DNA of 64,000 bases from SB15 sp964639245 (GCA_964639245.1 CAZXCU010000009.1:124001-188000); one strand, 5' to 3'; positions 43,143 through 51,455 are shown, counted from the first letter of the stretch. A program made the numbers and translations. Notes: generated from the sequence alone by a model not told the origin.

Positions 43143-43535
43143 CTAGCGGGTCGGGGCCTGCCCGCGTGCAAAACCCAATGCGTCATCTAAACTGTTGAAA
43201 AGCGATACATTTAATCCGCCATATTGGGATTGCCCCAGTGCCTTCACCCCAAATTCCAAAATTTTGCTACTGGTGATGGCGAGCAGGTGCAGCCGTTCTT
43301 CTTTGAGCAGTGGGCCGTATTTATTCGATACAACACTGGCTAATCCCTGTACCATATCGCCAAAATTCAAATTAAGTTTGGACATATCGCCAATCAAGTA
43401 CACCTTGCCGGTGGTATCTTCAAGCATCTGGCTGAATTGTTCGAGCATTTCAGTCGAGTCGGCAACTTTATACGGATTTTCAAAGACAGCGACGAGGATG
43501 TTTTCGTTCGGGAGTTTCTCGCAATAAACAGGCAT
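43143..43535 (-). CDS. Hypothetical STAS-like protein
   Basis: A 130-residue protein with an alpha/beta pattern, VYCEKLPNENILVAVFENPY, GKVYLIGDMSKLNL and LHLLAITSSKILEFGVKAL. The order resembles SpoIIAA-like/STAS-like folds that occur next to signalling genes in Chloroflexota. No catalytic residues or signal peptide are visible. It has a weak ribosome-binding site (GGAGC region) 9 nt before ATG. It is monocistronic and no partner kinase is nearby. Confidence 0.55.
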   Translation of the reverse strand: MPVYCEKLPNENILVAVFENPYKVADSTEMLEQFSQMLEDTTGKVYLIGDMSKLNLNFGDMVQGLASVVSNKYGPLLKEERLHLLAITSSKILEFGVKALGQSQYGGLNVSLFNSLDDALGFARGQAPTR

Positions 43536-43654
43536 CAGATCATTGCTCCTTAGTTTCTTCTCATCTTATTTTAATATTAAACAAACATTTCTCCTACAAA
43601 ATTTCACGGAACTTTCATAAGCTGCTATAGTTGATACAACAAGGAGGCAAGATT

Positions 43655-44641
43655 GTGCGTGTCGCTTTTTTTAGCACCAAACCCTATGACCGTCATTTTT
43701 TTGAGTCCGCCAACCATCAGCACGAACTGGTCTTTTTTGAACCGCGCCTAACGCCCGAAACTGCGCCGTTAGCCAGTGGATTCCGGGCAATCTGTGCGTT
43801 TGTGAATGACCAGCTAAATGAACAGGTGTTAAATCTCCTTTCAGATTACGGGGTTGAATTGATTGCGCTACGGGCAGCAGGGTTTAACAATGTGCATTTG
43901 CCCACCGCCAAAAAACGCAACCTGACGATTATGCGCGTACCAGCCTATTCACCCTATGCAGTGGCAGAACATACCGTCGCTATGATTCTGGCCTTGAATC
44001 GAAAAATTTACCGCGCCCATGACCGCGTGCGCGAAGGCAATTTTGCGCTGGATGGGTTGCTGGGGTTCGATTTACACGGCAGTACGGTAGGTGTGATTGG
44101 CACAGGCAAAATCGGCACGATTGTCGCCGCAATTTTGAAAGGCTTTGGCTGTCGGATTCTGGCCTATGACATTATGCAGAATCCCGAATGTGTAGCGTTG
44201 GGGGTGGAGTATGTAGAATTGGCTGAACTGTTTGCCCAATCCGATATTGTCACGCTGCATTCACCCCTCACCCCGCAAACCTACCATCTCATCAACGAAT
44301 CCGCCTTGGGTCAGATGAAAACGGGAGTCATGCTCATCAACACCAGTCGCGGCGCATTGGTGGACACACAGGCGACCATCGAAGCACTCAAAGATGGCAA
44401 AGTGGGCTATCTGGGGATTGATGTTTATGAGGAAGAAGAAGAAATTTTCTTTGAGGATCTTTCCAACCGCGTCATTACCGATGATGTATTTGCACGCCTG
44501 CTGACCTTCCCGAATGTGCTGGTCACGGGGCATCAAGGCTTTTTCACCCGCAATGCCCTCCAAAATATTGCGGACACCACCCTGCAAAACATCACTGATT
44601 TTGAACAGGGTAAACAATCGCAGAATATTGTGAAATTATAG
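43655..44641 (+). CDS. ldhA: D-lactate dehydrogenase (2-hydroxyacid dehydrogenase)
   Basis: A 328-residue NAD-dependent D-2-hydroxyacid dehydrogenase. The N-terminus is VRVAFFSTKPYDRHFF. VGVIGTGKIGTIVAAILKGFG is the Rossmann nucleotide loop with the downstream YDIMQNP acidic residue. The catalytic Arg is in INTSRGALVD, Glu in YEEEEE-region and His in VTGHQGFFTR. This pattern is that of D-LDH. It interconverts pyruvate and D-lactate in fermentation. GTG at 43655 follows GGAGG by 7 nt and starts the fold; an earlier in-frame ATG lacks support. Confidence 0.92.
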   Translation: MRVAFFSTKPYDRHFFESANHQHELVFFEPRLTPETAPLASGFRAICAFVNDQLNEQVLNLLSDYGVELIALRAAGFNNVHLPTAKKRNLTIMRVPAYSPYAVAEHTVAMILALNRKIYRAHDRVREGNFALDGLLGFDLHGSTVGVIGTGKIGTIVAAILKGFGCRILAYDIMQNPECVALGVEYVELAELFAQSDIVTLHSPLTPQTYHLINESALGQMKTGVMLINTSRGALVDTQATIEALKDGKVGYLGIDVYEEEEEIFFEDLSNRVITDDVFARLLTFPNVLVTGHQGFFTRNALQNIADTTLQNITDFEQGKQSQNIVKL

Positions 44642-44651
44642 GAATTATCAA

Positions 44652-45052
44652 GTGCCAGCACGCGATGTGTGTGAACCACAAGTAATTAATGCACTCCAAA
44701 AAGATGGCTGGAGCATTGTCAAAAAGAATGTCAATCTTCGTCTTACGATAGAGGGAGGCTTGGTGTTTGCTGATTTACTCATTAGCAAGGCGGACAAGCA
44801 AATTTTGATTGTGGAAGTGAAATGTTTCAGGCGAAAACGCGCTCGATTAGACGAGTTGTACTATGCAATCGGACAGTACAAAGTGCCATCTCTTTGGAAT
44901 CTGTTCCACAATTGCTCTATCTAGCGATTCCAGCAACCGACTATGCGCGTTTTATGGCGCAGCAAGCCATCCGCCTGACCCTAGAATCTGCTAAAATCAA
45001 ACTGATTCTCGTTGATTTAAGCCGTGAGGAGATTACGCAATGGATTCACTAA
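44652..45052 (+). pseudogene. xisH: xisH, frameshifted
   Basis: XisH-family sequence in two frames. Frame 1 from GTG at 44652 encodes MPARDVCEPQVINALQKDGW, FADLLIS and ILIVEVKCF (the D...ExK nuclease-like core) up to YAIGQYK near 44880. The conserved rest (LLYLAIPATDYARF, IKLILVDLSREEITQWIH) continues in the next frame to 45052. Joining them leaves about three residues fewer than the family, so a small deletion is more likely than a single-base error. XisH proteins are annotated as fdxN-element excision factors but are widespread outside that setting. The stop overlaps xisI by 13 nt, as normal for the pair. Confidence 0.75.
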
Positions 45053-45348
45053 AAGAGATACTAACGGCTGAACTAGAGGAATATGCAGAGGAAGGCATTA
45101 ACTCATTAGCGCTGCCGATTTTTGACGAAAAACGAAATTTCTATGCGCTTGTTGCCATTGATTACCCCACTCGTGAGGATCCCGGCGACCTCATCATTCT
45201 TGCGCGGTTAGCTGAGGACAAAATCATCATTGAAGAAGATATGACAGACAAAAAATTGGTGGATGCGTTGTTACAGCGCGGCATATCCAGAGAAAAAATC
45301 GTCCTTGCTTATGAGGATGAAGCATCTCCTCCTGTCTGGACGAAATAA
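45040..45348 (+). CDS. xisI: XisI-family protein
   Basis: A 102-residue XisI protein. Its conserved pieces are LTAELEEYAEEG near the start, FDEKRNFYALVAIDY, ILARLAEDKIIIEEDMTDKKLVDALLQRGI and REKIVLAYEDE. It overlaps the frameshifted xisH by 13 nt. XisI works with XisH in the described cyanobacterial excision system. With XisH damaged, it may now be without a partner unless it cooperates with another copy. It is about 50% identical by eye to the second XisI at 45609-45911. Confidence 0.85.
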   Translation: MDSLKEILTAELEEYAEEGINSLALPIFDEKRNFYALVAIDYPTREDPGDLIILARLAEDKIIIEEDMTDKKLVDALLQRGISREKIVLAYEDEASPPVWTK

Positions 45349-45459
45349 ATAACTCACACAGGAGATGTTTTTAGGGGCATTTCCCACATTACAGTACAGC
45401 ATGAATTCAACCGGGAGTAGACTTGCTTTCAAGAAGCACGTTTAACGCGCTGCTCATTA

Positions 45460-45590
45460 GTAACCTTCGGAAAATATTTGTAAAAACACGGACGCGATAT
45501 ATCACGTCCCTACGGGAAATCCACCCTAGCAAATTCGTAGGGACGGCATCGATGCCGTCCGAGCAATTCTAAATACTTTGCGAAGGTTAC
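45460..45590. mobile_element. MITE-like element, family 3 (131 bp)
   Basis: The ends are inverted repeats: GTAACCTTCGGAAAATATTT on the left and, in inverse, GTAACCTTCGCAAAGTATTT on the right. The inside holds palindromes ACGCGATATATCACGT and GACGGCATCGATGCCGTC, the same plan as the 132-bp family but with different ends. It lies between the two opposed xisI genes and explains that gap. A target duplication is not clear. Confidence 0.7.
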
Positions 45591-45608
45591 TTCATGTATT
45601 GTCCTGAG

Positions 45609-45911
45609 TTACGATGTTTCCAATTGTGGAATCACTTCATCCGCATAGGCAAGGATAATCTGCTCACGCGGAATTTCTCGATATAACAAGGCATCTACCA
45701 ACGGTTTGTCGGTTTTATCTTCTTCAATGATGATAAGACCGTCCACGATTCTAGCAAGGATAACGACACTGACAGACCGTTTATCATAACGGACGGCATT
45801 AATCCCATAAATTAAATGGTCATCATCCGTGAGGGAAAATAAATAACAGTTTGCACCTTTGCCCGCATATTTTACGATTTCTTCTCGCAATACTTGTTTT
45901 AGTTTATCCAT
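45609..45911 (-). CDS. xisI: XisI-family protein (second copy)
   Basis: A 100-residue XisI protein. LREEIVKYAGKGANCYLF, VVILARIVDGLIIIEEDKTDKPLVDALLYREI and QIILAYADE align with the first copy on every conserved block. Its 5' end overlaps the C-terminal codons of the disrupted xisH on the minus strand by 13 nt, as in the other pair. It is likely still translated, but its XisH partner is broken by a mobile element. Confidence 0.85.
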   Translation of the reverse strand: MDKLKQVLREEIVKYAGKGANCYLFSLTDDDHLIYGINAVRYDKRSVSVVILARIVDGLIIIEEDKTDKPLVDALLYREIPREQIILAYADEVIPQLETS

Positions 45912-46215
45912 TGGATTACCTTTTCTGCGACTAAATCTACAATCACCAATTTAATCTTAGCATTATTGAGGGTTTCTCGTAAAGCTGGCTCATGGACAAG
46001 GCAATTAGACCTTAAATGAATCCAACTTTAGCGGACGGGATATATCCCGTCCCTACGGGTGCATTTCTTGTAGGGACAGCATCCATGCTGTCCGCAATCG
46101 TTTGGTTTTTAATTGATTTGTCCATCAGTTAAAAAATAATCATGCGCTTCACGAGAGACTGCTAAAAAAGCGAATGATTTCTCAATGACAATTCGTATTT
46201 CCCGCAATAATAACA
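45899..46215 (-). pseudogene. xisH: xisH remnant interrupted by the 132-bp element
   Basis: The C-terminal part (LRETLNNAKIKLVIVDLVAEK then QWIN) lies at 45992-45899. The preceding part (IVIEKSFAFLAVSREAHDYF) lies beyond the element at about 46215-46125. Removing the 132 bp and one TCA duplicate joins them in frame as DYFLTEPALRETL, the conserved XisH block. Sequence further upstream (to about 46340) does not give a recognisable XisH N-terminus, so the gene also lost its 5' part. The rest of the gap to 46364 shows no gene. Confidence 0.75.
45993..46124 (+). mobile_element. 132-bp mobile element, family 2, copy B (inserted in xisH)
   Basis: Starts TGGACAAGGCAATTA and ends TAATTGATTTGTCCA, with inverted-repeat ends. 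It is flanked by TCA on both sides (45990-45992, 46125-46127). By eye it is identical to copy C over its full length. It contains the perfect palindrome GGACGGGATATATCCCGTCC. The insertion point is proved by restoration of the xisH frame on removal. Confidence 0.92.
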
Positions 46216-46364
46216 ACAAGTGGCGCAAAAGGCGAAAGGGGTGAGTCCTAGCACAGAAACCCGTGAGGACAAGTTTAAGGTTTGGGAAGTTTTGCAATAT
46301 CAATCTATTGTATATGCGGGCGAACTTGTAATCCGCCCACATAAATAATCAGTTAATTTACTCC

Positions 46365-46670
46365 TTACGCCGCAGCTACCCCCAATCGGCGCACATAATC
46401 ATAAATAGCCTCTGCCGCGCCACGATACTTTTTGGGGTAGGGCAGCACAAACAAGCGCCCATCCGAGAGTTTAATCAGCAAATTAAAACAGTTGGCACGG
46501 TACGTGGTGGCTTCGGAATGGGTAATCTGCACGACATCCTTGAGGTAAATGACCTGTTCGGCATCCCCATGGTGCAGCAGCCCACTTTTGCGCTGGATGA
46601 CCAGCCTATCCGTATACAGTTCGATGGTTTTTTCCGCCCCCGGCAGGGTTTTTAGCGGCTTGTCAGACAT
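46365..46670 (-). CDS. Small protein, possible bacterial PH-like domain
   Basis: A 101-residue soluble protein with alternating strands (KTIELYTDRLVIQRK, AEQVIYLKDVVQITH, CFNLLIKLSDGRLFVLPY) and a C-terminal helix (RGAAEAIYDYVRRLG). This strand-then-helix order resembles a bPH domain, as in DUF304-like proteins. No catalytic motif is visible. The start at 46670 has an AGGAGGG-like site upstream. It is a tentative fold assignment with unknown function. Confidence 0.6.
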   Translation of the reverse strand: MSDKPLKTLPGAEKTIELYTDRLVIQRKSGLLHHGDAEQVIYLKDVVQITHSEATTYRANCFNLLIKLSDGRLFVLPYPKKYRGAAEAIYDYVRRLGVAAA

Positions 46671-46763
46671 GAGAACCCTCCTTTGTCGTTGATTATCCTC
46701 ATTGTCGCAAAGACAGGGCGAAAAACCTATTACTAAGTGTCACTTTTTCCCGTGATAGATGAC

Positions 46764-47165
46764 CTACCAGACCGTTTGCAAACCGGAGAGGCGGATTTTT
46801 CCATCACGGCTGATGATGGGAACATTCAGCGAAACAGCAGTGGCGGCAATAATGCGGTCTGGCATATCCGGCACTTGATGTACAAGGACTTTGTTAAGCG
46901 TGCGGGCAATATTGAGCCGAATAGGAATTTCAATAAATCCGCTTTCATGACTGTCAAACTCACGGGTTACTCTGGTAAAAGTTTCCAGAGGTAAGCGCCC
47001 TTTTTCGATAAGGTAAATGATTTCTATGGGAGTAATACCTGAAACGGCAATTTCATCTCTATCTTGAAAAGAAGCCTCGATAAAAGATTTGGCAGCGAGG
47101 GATAACTTCGGGTCGTTATAAACATACCAAATAATAGTGTGTGTATCTGCCACGGCCCTAATCAT
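46764..47165 (-). CDS. PIN-domain ribonuclease toxin (VapC-type)
   Basis: A 133-residue PIN protein. Acidic site residues lie in AVADTHTIIW (D7), GITPIEIIYLIEKG (Glu) and MPDRIIAATAV (Asp), with IISRDGKI late. These form the metal-dependent RNase site of VapC toxins. It starts within the stop codon of the preceding antitoxin-like gene (TAATG), so the two are coupled. It is not closely similar to the other two PIN toxins in the window. Confidence 0.85.
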   Translation of the reverse strand: MIRAVADTHTIIWYVYNDPKLSLAAKSFIEASFQDRDEIAVSGITPIEIIYLIEKGRLPLETFTRVTREFDSHESGFIEIPIRLNIARTLNKVLVHQVPDMPDRIIAATAVSLNVPIISRDGKIRLSGLQTVW

Positions 47166-47395
47166 TAAAAATCCTCACGGGGGAAATTCGCCCAGACTTC
47201 CCGCCGAACCTCATCAATTGCGTCAGCAGTCGGCGCAGTTCCCAAATCCGCACATAAGCCCAACAACGATTGGTAGGGTTTTTTGGGAGTCACTGCCTGC
47301 TGCTCAAGACTGGATTTTAACCGTTCTATCAAGGCGAGTTTATCATCCGTCGATAAATCATCCATCAAATTTAGCACTTGGTCGAAGGCGGTCAT
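47165..47395 (-). CDS. Putative antitoxin paired with PIN toxin
   Basis: A 76-residue protein with N-terminal helix FDQVLNLMDDLSTDDKLALIERL and an acidic-aromatic tail ending VWANFPREDF. The tail is of the type that occupies a PIN toxin active site. Its stop codon overlaps the toxin start by 1 nt. No DNA-binding fold is clearly visible, so autoregulation cannot be stated. Confidence 0.75.
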   Translation of the reverse strand: MTAFDQVLNLMDDLSTDDKLALIERLKSSLEQQAVTPKKPYQSLLGLCADLGTAPTADAIDEVRREVWANFPREDF

Positions 47396-47406
47396 GGGTA
47401 CACTCC

Positions 47407-47982
47407 TTACTCATAATCGGGATGACGGAAAATGTGCCATTCATCGGGAGGCCAGACCTGCACCACCGCATGACCCACAATCAGCGAACGGTCAACCGGC
47501 CCAAAACGGGTGCTGTCCAAACTGTTATTGCGATTATCCCCCAGCACAAGATATTGGTCGGCTTCTAAATACCAATCGCGTTCGGTGCAGGTGGATTTGG
47601 TGCAAAATTCCGCGATATACGGTTCTTCGAGCAGTTCGCCATTGATATAAATGCGTCCATCGGTCATGCGAACATGTTCACCGGGCAAGCCAATCACCCG
47701 TTTGATAAGCAATTTGCCATCGGGGTCATCAGGATTTTTCAGCACCGTCACGTCCCCCCGGTCAGGACTGCCCCACATATAATCCAAGCGGCTGATGAAC
47801 ACGCGCTCCGTGCCATCCCCGCGAAAATTGGGCTGCATACTGCTGCCTTCGACCATGTACTGCGGCAGGGCGAGATTCATAAACGTATACAGCGCGGCAA
47901 TCACCAGCAGGGTTTGCGTCAGTTCGCGGATTGCCCGCCCCGCCCCCAGATTTTTGATTTTAGGTTGTTTGAGTTCTTGCAT
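47407..47982 (-). CDS. lepB: Signal peptidase I
   Basis: A 191-residue type I signal peptidase with one N-terminal membrane helix (TLLVIAALYTFMNLAL). The catalytic serine is in VEGSSMQPNF, the lysine in LLIKRVIGLPGE, and box E is LGDNRNNSLDSTRFGPV. It cleaves signal peptides of exported proteins at the outer face of the membrane. The ATG overlaps the mtnA stop (TAATG), so the two are cotranscribed. An FCTKSTC insertion in the loop may form a disulfide. Confidence 0.95.
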   Translation of the reverse strand: MQELKQPKIKNLGAGRAIRELTQTLLVIAALYTFMNLALPQYMVEGSSMQPNFRGDGTERVFISRLDYMWGSPDRGDVTVLKNPDDPDGKLLIKRVIGLPGEHVRMTDGRIYINGELLEEPYIAEFCTKSTCTERDWYLEADQYLVLGDNRNNSLDSTRFGPVDRSLIVGHAVVQVWPPDEWHIFRHPDYE

Positions 47983-49016
47983 TAGGCTTTGACGACCTTT
48001 TTCAAGTTATCCAGATAGGGCGGCTTAACCAGCCCATGTTCCGTAATAATCCCTGTGATGTACTGGGCGGGGGTCACATCAAAGGCCGGATTACGCACAG
48101 GCCAACCTTCTGGCACAATCCGTAATCCGTAGGGATTTCGCACTTCATCGCCGTCACGTTCTTCAATCGGGATATCTGTGCCACGTGCGGTGTTTAAATC
48201 AATCGTTGAAACAGGTGCAGCCACATAAAACGGCAGCCAATTTTCTTTTGCCAGCACCGCAATTTGATAGGTTCCGATTTTGTTGGCGGTATCGCCATTG
48301 GCAGCAATACGGTCAGCCCCCACAAAACACGCATTAATTTCGCCTTTTTGCATGTAAAATCCGGCGGCAGTGTCCGGGATGATGTCATACGAAATGCCCA
48401 ATTGCTGTAATTCCCACGCACTCAGACGCGCCCCTTGCAAACGCGGACGGGTTTCATCCAGCAGCACATGAAATTTTTTACCATCCTCATGCGCGGCGCG
48501 AATCACCCCCAACGCCGTGCCATAATCTACGGTTGCGAGGCTGCCCGTGTTGCAATGGTGCAGCACCGTATCACCATTTTTAATCAACTGCGAACCGTGC
48601 GCCCCTAAAATTTTATTGGTTGCCACGTCATCATCGGCGATTTTTTGTGCGGCGGTCAACAGCGCATGGCGAATTTCATCTACCGTGCTGTATTGTTCAT
48701 TGTGCGCCACGCTGATGAGCTTATCCACCGCCCACGCCAGATTCACCGCCGTTGGACGGGAGGCTTTTAAATATTCCCCTGCGAAGGCCAAATCGTTCCG
48801 CAAGGCGGTTACTGTGGTTGTTTGGCTTTGTTGGGCAGCCAGCGCCATGCCAAACGCCGCCGATGCCCCAATCGCGGGCGCACCGCGCACCACCATGTCC
48901 CGAATCCCGTCCGCCACCCCTTGATAGGTTTCATATTCCTGATAGCTTAATTCAAAAGGCAGGTGGCGCTGGTCAATCATTTTGACGCGCCCGTTGTTCC
49001 ATTCAACAGTCCGCAT
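47982..49016 (-). CDS. mtnA: S-methyl-5-thioribose-1-phosphate isomerase
   Basis: A 344-residue eIF2B-like MtnA. HHCNTGSLATVDYGTALGV holds the catalytic cysteine region, DETRPRLQGARL follows, and GADRIAANGDTANKIGTY gives the catalytic aspartate. It isomerises methylthioribose 1-phosphate to methylthioribulose 1-phosphate in methionine salvage. Other salvage genes are not adjacent. The start at 49016 has weak upstream AAAGGATAACC. It precedes lepB with a 1-nt overlap. Confidence 0.95.
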   Translation of the reverse strand: MRTVEWNNGRVKMIDQRHLPFELSYQEYETYQGVADGIRDMVVRGAPAIGASAAFGMALAAQQSQTTTVTALRNDLAFAGEYLKASRPTAVNLAWAVDKLISVAHNEQYSTVDEIRHALLTAAQKIADDDVATNKILGAHGSQLIKNGDTVLHHCNTGSLATVDYGTALGVIRAAHEDGKKFHVLLDETRPRLQGARLSAWELQQLGISYDIIPDTAAGFYMQKGEINACFVGADRIAANGDTANKIGTYQIAVLAKENWLPFYVAAPVSTIDLNTARGTDIPIEERDGDEVRNPYGLRIVPEGWPVRNPAFDVTPAQYITGIITEHGLVKPPYLDNLKKVVKA

Positions 49017-49173
49017 GTAGGTTATCCTTTAGCTCTGGTGCTGCCGATATTATACATGAGTCCTGTTCCCACAATGTATAAAAAATATCGCAAAAATGGA
49101 TATATCAGACTATCATTCGCCTCGCTAGCGTCTTATTTTTGTATTTCAATTTTATTTCATGGGACTGTCACCG

Positions 49174-50034
49174 ATGCACATTTACGAACTCCCTTTTGAC
49201 CAATTTTCAATTGCCCACCCCCTGTTCCGCGACATGTCCTACGACGAAGTGTTCGTAGATGCCGCCATGGAGGGCAAAAATCCCGCCCGCCTCTTTGTTG
49301 ACCACCCCACCACCCCTACCGCCGCGCTGCTCTGCCGCACTTATGATTTTTTCCCGGTGGGCAACCCCGACTCTGCCTTACGCGAATTTATCAAGGATGC
49401 GCCATCCGAGGTGGGAGTCTTTCAGGAATTTTATGGCTATGCGGTCAACGACCTGTGGAAAAATGCCCTCCTCGCTGACATGCCCTTTTTAGAAGTGATC
49501 CCGCGTGAAAATTTTCGCTGGCACAATGCGCCTGTGTTCAATTGGCGGGAACAATTCCCTGATGGGGCAACCATCCGCAGAATGGACGCAGCCTTGGTTG
49601 AAAAAGCTGAACGCGAAGCCGATTTTCCCTTCGCCCAACTTTTTTATGGCAGCACCGCCGCGTTTCTGGAAAACGGCTTCGGTTTTTGCCTGCTGGAAAA
49701 CAACCACACCGCCAGCATGGTGTATACCTGTGCCATGAGCAGCAAGGAAGCCAGCGTTGGGGTGGACACCGTAAAACCCTATCAACAAAAAGGCTATGCC
49801 ACACGGGTTTGTGCCGCTTTTATCGAACACTGCCTGCAAAACAAGCTCATTCCGACGTGGGATTGTGACGAATGGAATACAGCTTCGGGAGCGCTGGCAA
49901 AAAAGTTAGGTTTTGTACGCGAACAACCCTTTAGCGAACTCGCCATGCCCCACCGCCAGCCTCTGCCACTTTCAACGGGTAGATGGCACGCTGAAGCAGA
50001 GGAAAATAAGGTGATTCTATGGTCAAAAACATAG
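49174..50034 (+). CDS. GNAT-family acetyltransferase (GNAT_acetyltran type)
   Basis: A 286-residue protein. The N-terminal half (MHIYELPFDQFSIAHPLF, CRTYDFFPVGN) is the distinct domain of PF12746-type acetyltransferases. The C-terminal half is a GNAT fold with acetyl-CoA loop VKPYQQKGYATRVCAAF and LAKKLGFVREQ. It would transfer acetyl from acetyl-CoA to an unknown amine. An in-frame ATG five codons earlier (49159) is equally possible, as neither has a strong ribosome-binding site. Confidence 0.8.
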   Translation: MHIYELPFDQFSIAHPLFRDMSYDEVFVDAAMEGKNPARLFVDHPTTPTAALLCRTYDFFPVGNPDSALREFIKDAPSEVGVFQEFYGYAVNDLWKNALLADMPFLEVIPRENFRWHNAPVFNWREQFPDGATIRRMDAALVEKAEREADFPFAQLFYGSTAAFLENGFGFCLLENNHTASMVYTCAMSSKEASVGVDTVKPYQQKGYATRVCAAFIEHCLQNKLIPTWDCDEWNTASGALAKKLGFVREQPFSELAMPHRQPLPLSTGRWHAEAEENKVILWSKT

Positions 50035-50059
50035 CAGTTTGGGAAGACAAATTTTGCTT

Positions 50060-50078
50060 TATAATCATATAAAGGAGG
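50060..50078 (+). promoter_or_regulatory. Promoter -10 and ribosome-binding site of TA module 1
   Basis: TATAAT (50060-50065) is followed by AAAGGAGG (50071-50078), 6 nt from the ATG. The upstream block ATTTTG-n-TTTATAATCA is repeated before TA module 2, as TTTATAATCA with a TGATT-TAT-AATCA palindrome there. This may be an operator for autoregulation. Confidence 0.55.
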
Positions 50079-50084
50079 TTTACG

Positions 50085-50309
50085 ATGAGTGACATGCAAA
50101 TTCTGTTCAAAATGGTGGATGTGTTGGATTTAGCAGAAAAAACCGAACTTTTTGAATATCTGGGCGAAAAAATCGCAACGCCTCTCAACAAGGAAGCGCC
50201 AAAGCGGATTTTGGGGTTGTTCGGTGGTGAAGGTTTTTATATGAGCGATGATTTTGATGTAGAGTTACCGGATGAATTTTGGGGGTTTGAGAAGGATGAG
50301 AATGGATGA
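50085..50309 (+). CDS. Antitoxin of PIN TA module 1
   Basis: A 74-residue acidic protein with a helical N-terminus (MQILFKMVDVLDLAEKTELFEYLG) and a conserved tail LPDEFWGFEKDENG. It closely resembles the antitoxin at 52258-52476 in both regions. It overlaps the toxin gene by 4 nt (ATGA). The tail is probably the toxin-neutralising part. It has no recognised DNA-binding motif. Confidence 0.8.
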   Translation: MSDMQILFKMVDVLDLAEKTELFEYLGEKIATPLNKEAPKRILGLFGGEGFYMSDDFDVELPDEFWGFEKDENG

Positions 50310-50692
50310 AATATTTGTTGGATACCCATGCCTTTATTTGGGCGAGTGCTACACCCGATGTCTTATCTGTAAATGCTGAAGCCATCATTGCAAATTCGCA
50401 AAATCAAATCTATTTGAGTTTAGTGAGCCTGTGGGAAATGCAAATTAAAATTCACACAGGTAAATTTAAATTTCCTATTCCTTTGTCACAAGTTATCATG
50501 AATCAACAACACAAAAATTTTATTCAAATCCTATCAATCGAGCCGTCACATATTTACGAACTCGATAATTTACCCTTGCATCACCGTGACCCATTTGACC
50601 GATTATTAATTGCACAATCTGTTGCTGCCAATTTGCCCTTAATCACCGATGACACTCAAATTGCCAAGTATCCTGTGCAAATAGTATGGTAA
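50306..50692 (+). CDS. PIN-domain toxin of TA module 1
   Basis: A 128-residue PIN protein beginning MKYLLDTHAFIWASA, with the active-site Asp at 6. The Glu is in VSLWEMQIKIHTGK, Asp in RDPFDRLLIAQ and Asp in LITDDTQIAKYPV. It belongs to the VapC-like RNases that cut tRNA or rRNA. It is translated through a 4-nt overlap with the antitoxin. It is about half identical to the toxin of module 2. Confidence 0.88.
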   Translation: MKYLLDTHAFIWASATPDVLSVNAEAIIANSQNQIYLSLVSLWEMQIKIHTGKFKFPIPLSQVIMNQQHKNFIQILSIEPSHIYELDNLPLHHRDPFDRLLIAQSVAANLPLITDDTQIAKYPVQIVW

Positions 50693-50693
50693 G

Positions 50694-51455
50694 TTAGCCA
50701 CGCAAGCCTTTTCCGCGCAATAGTGCCTCCAGTTCTTCTTGCCATGCAGGAGTAAGTTTTTCGGGTGGGTCAGCCGTGTAATCGACAAAGCCTTCAAACT
50801 GTGTTTCGTAAATTTGTGTCAGTGCGGGGGCAAGCTGCAAACTGACTTCAGGGTCGCTAGCATGGAGAGGAACAGGCAAAATCGGCAACGGGGTTGTCCA
50901 TGACACCTCCCAACCATAGGATTGAGGCCATTCCCGCGCCCGATTCAAAATACACGAATACGGCGAGTCCACTTCGGCAGCCAATGGCACACGTTTACCC
51001 GCCCGCAGCAAATCAATTTCCAGCAAATTCACATCCGCTTTTAAAATCTCGTAGCGTTTATTGACGTAGCTATGGTAATCATCTTCTTTGTTGATATACG
51101 ATAATACCTCAATCACGGTCACAACCTCCCCCTCTACCGTCACGATTTCAAGATGGGGTGGGATATCTAATTTTTCTTCGTAGGGCAGATTTTGGGTGAT
51201 GACACTCGCTTGGGTCACAACCGCAGGGGACGGTTGGATGCCTCCAATAGCGGGAGGTTTGGCAAGGTATAAATCCGGGCGATATTTGCCACGAAAATCA
51301 TTAATTTTGAGATACCGTTCCGCATTTACCCGATATTTAGGACGCACTTGAGGCGCAAGCTGGCGGATAAAATCGGCGATCAATTGCAAATGAACCGAGG
51401 CCCATGTTGCCCGTGTTTCCATATAAGGATTCATGCCGATGAAAGGGGATGCCAT
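50694..51455 (-). CDS. DUF4058 family protein
   Basis: A 253-residue protein starting with the family hallmark FIGMNPYMETRATWASVHLQL. It has YRVNAERYLKI and a central VVTVIEVLSYINKEDDYHSYVNKRYEILK segment. DUF4058 proteins are common in Cyanobacteria and Chloroflexota and have no known function. The VIEVLSxxNK strand resembles a PD-(D/E)xK nuclease core, which is only a suggestion. It is convergent with TA module 1, ending 1 nt past the toxin stop. Confidence 0.85.
   Translation of the reverse strand: MASPFIGMNPYMETRATWASVHLQLIADFIRQLAPQVRPKYRVNAERYLKINDFRGKYRPDLYLAKPPAIGGIQPSPAVVTQASVITQNLPYEEKLDIPPHLEIVTVEGEVVTVIEVLSYINKEDDYHSYVNKRYEILKADVNLLEIDLLRAGKRVPLAAEVDSPYSCILNRAREWPQSYGWEVSWTTPLPILPVPLHASDPEVSLQLAPALTQIYETQFEGFVDYTADPPEKLTPAWQEELEALLRGKGLRG

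Noticed and set aside
44652..45052. Programmed ribosomal frameshift in xisH
   Set aside because: There is no slippery heptamer at the junction (around TACAAAGTGCC) and about three conserved residues are missing, so a deletion is a better explanation.
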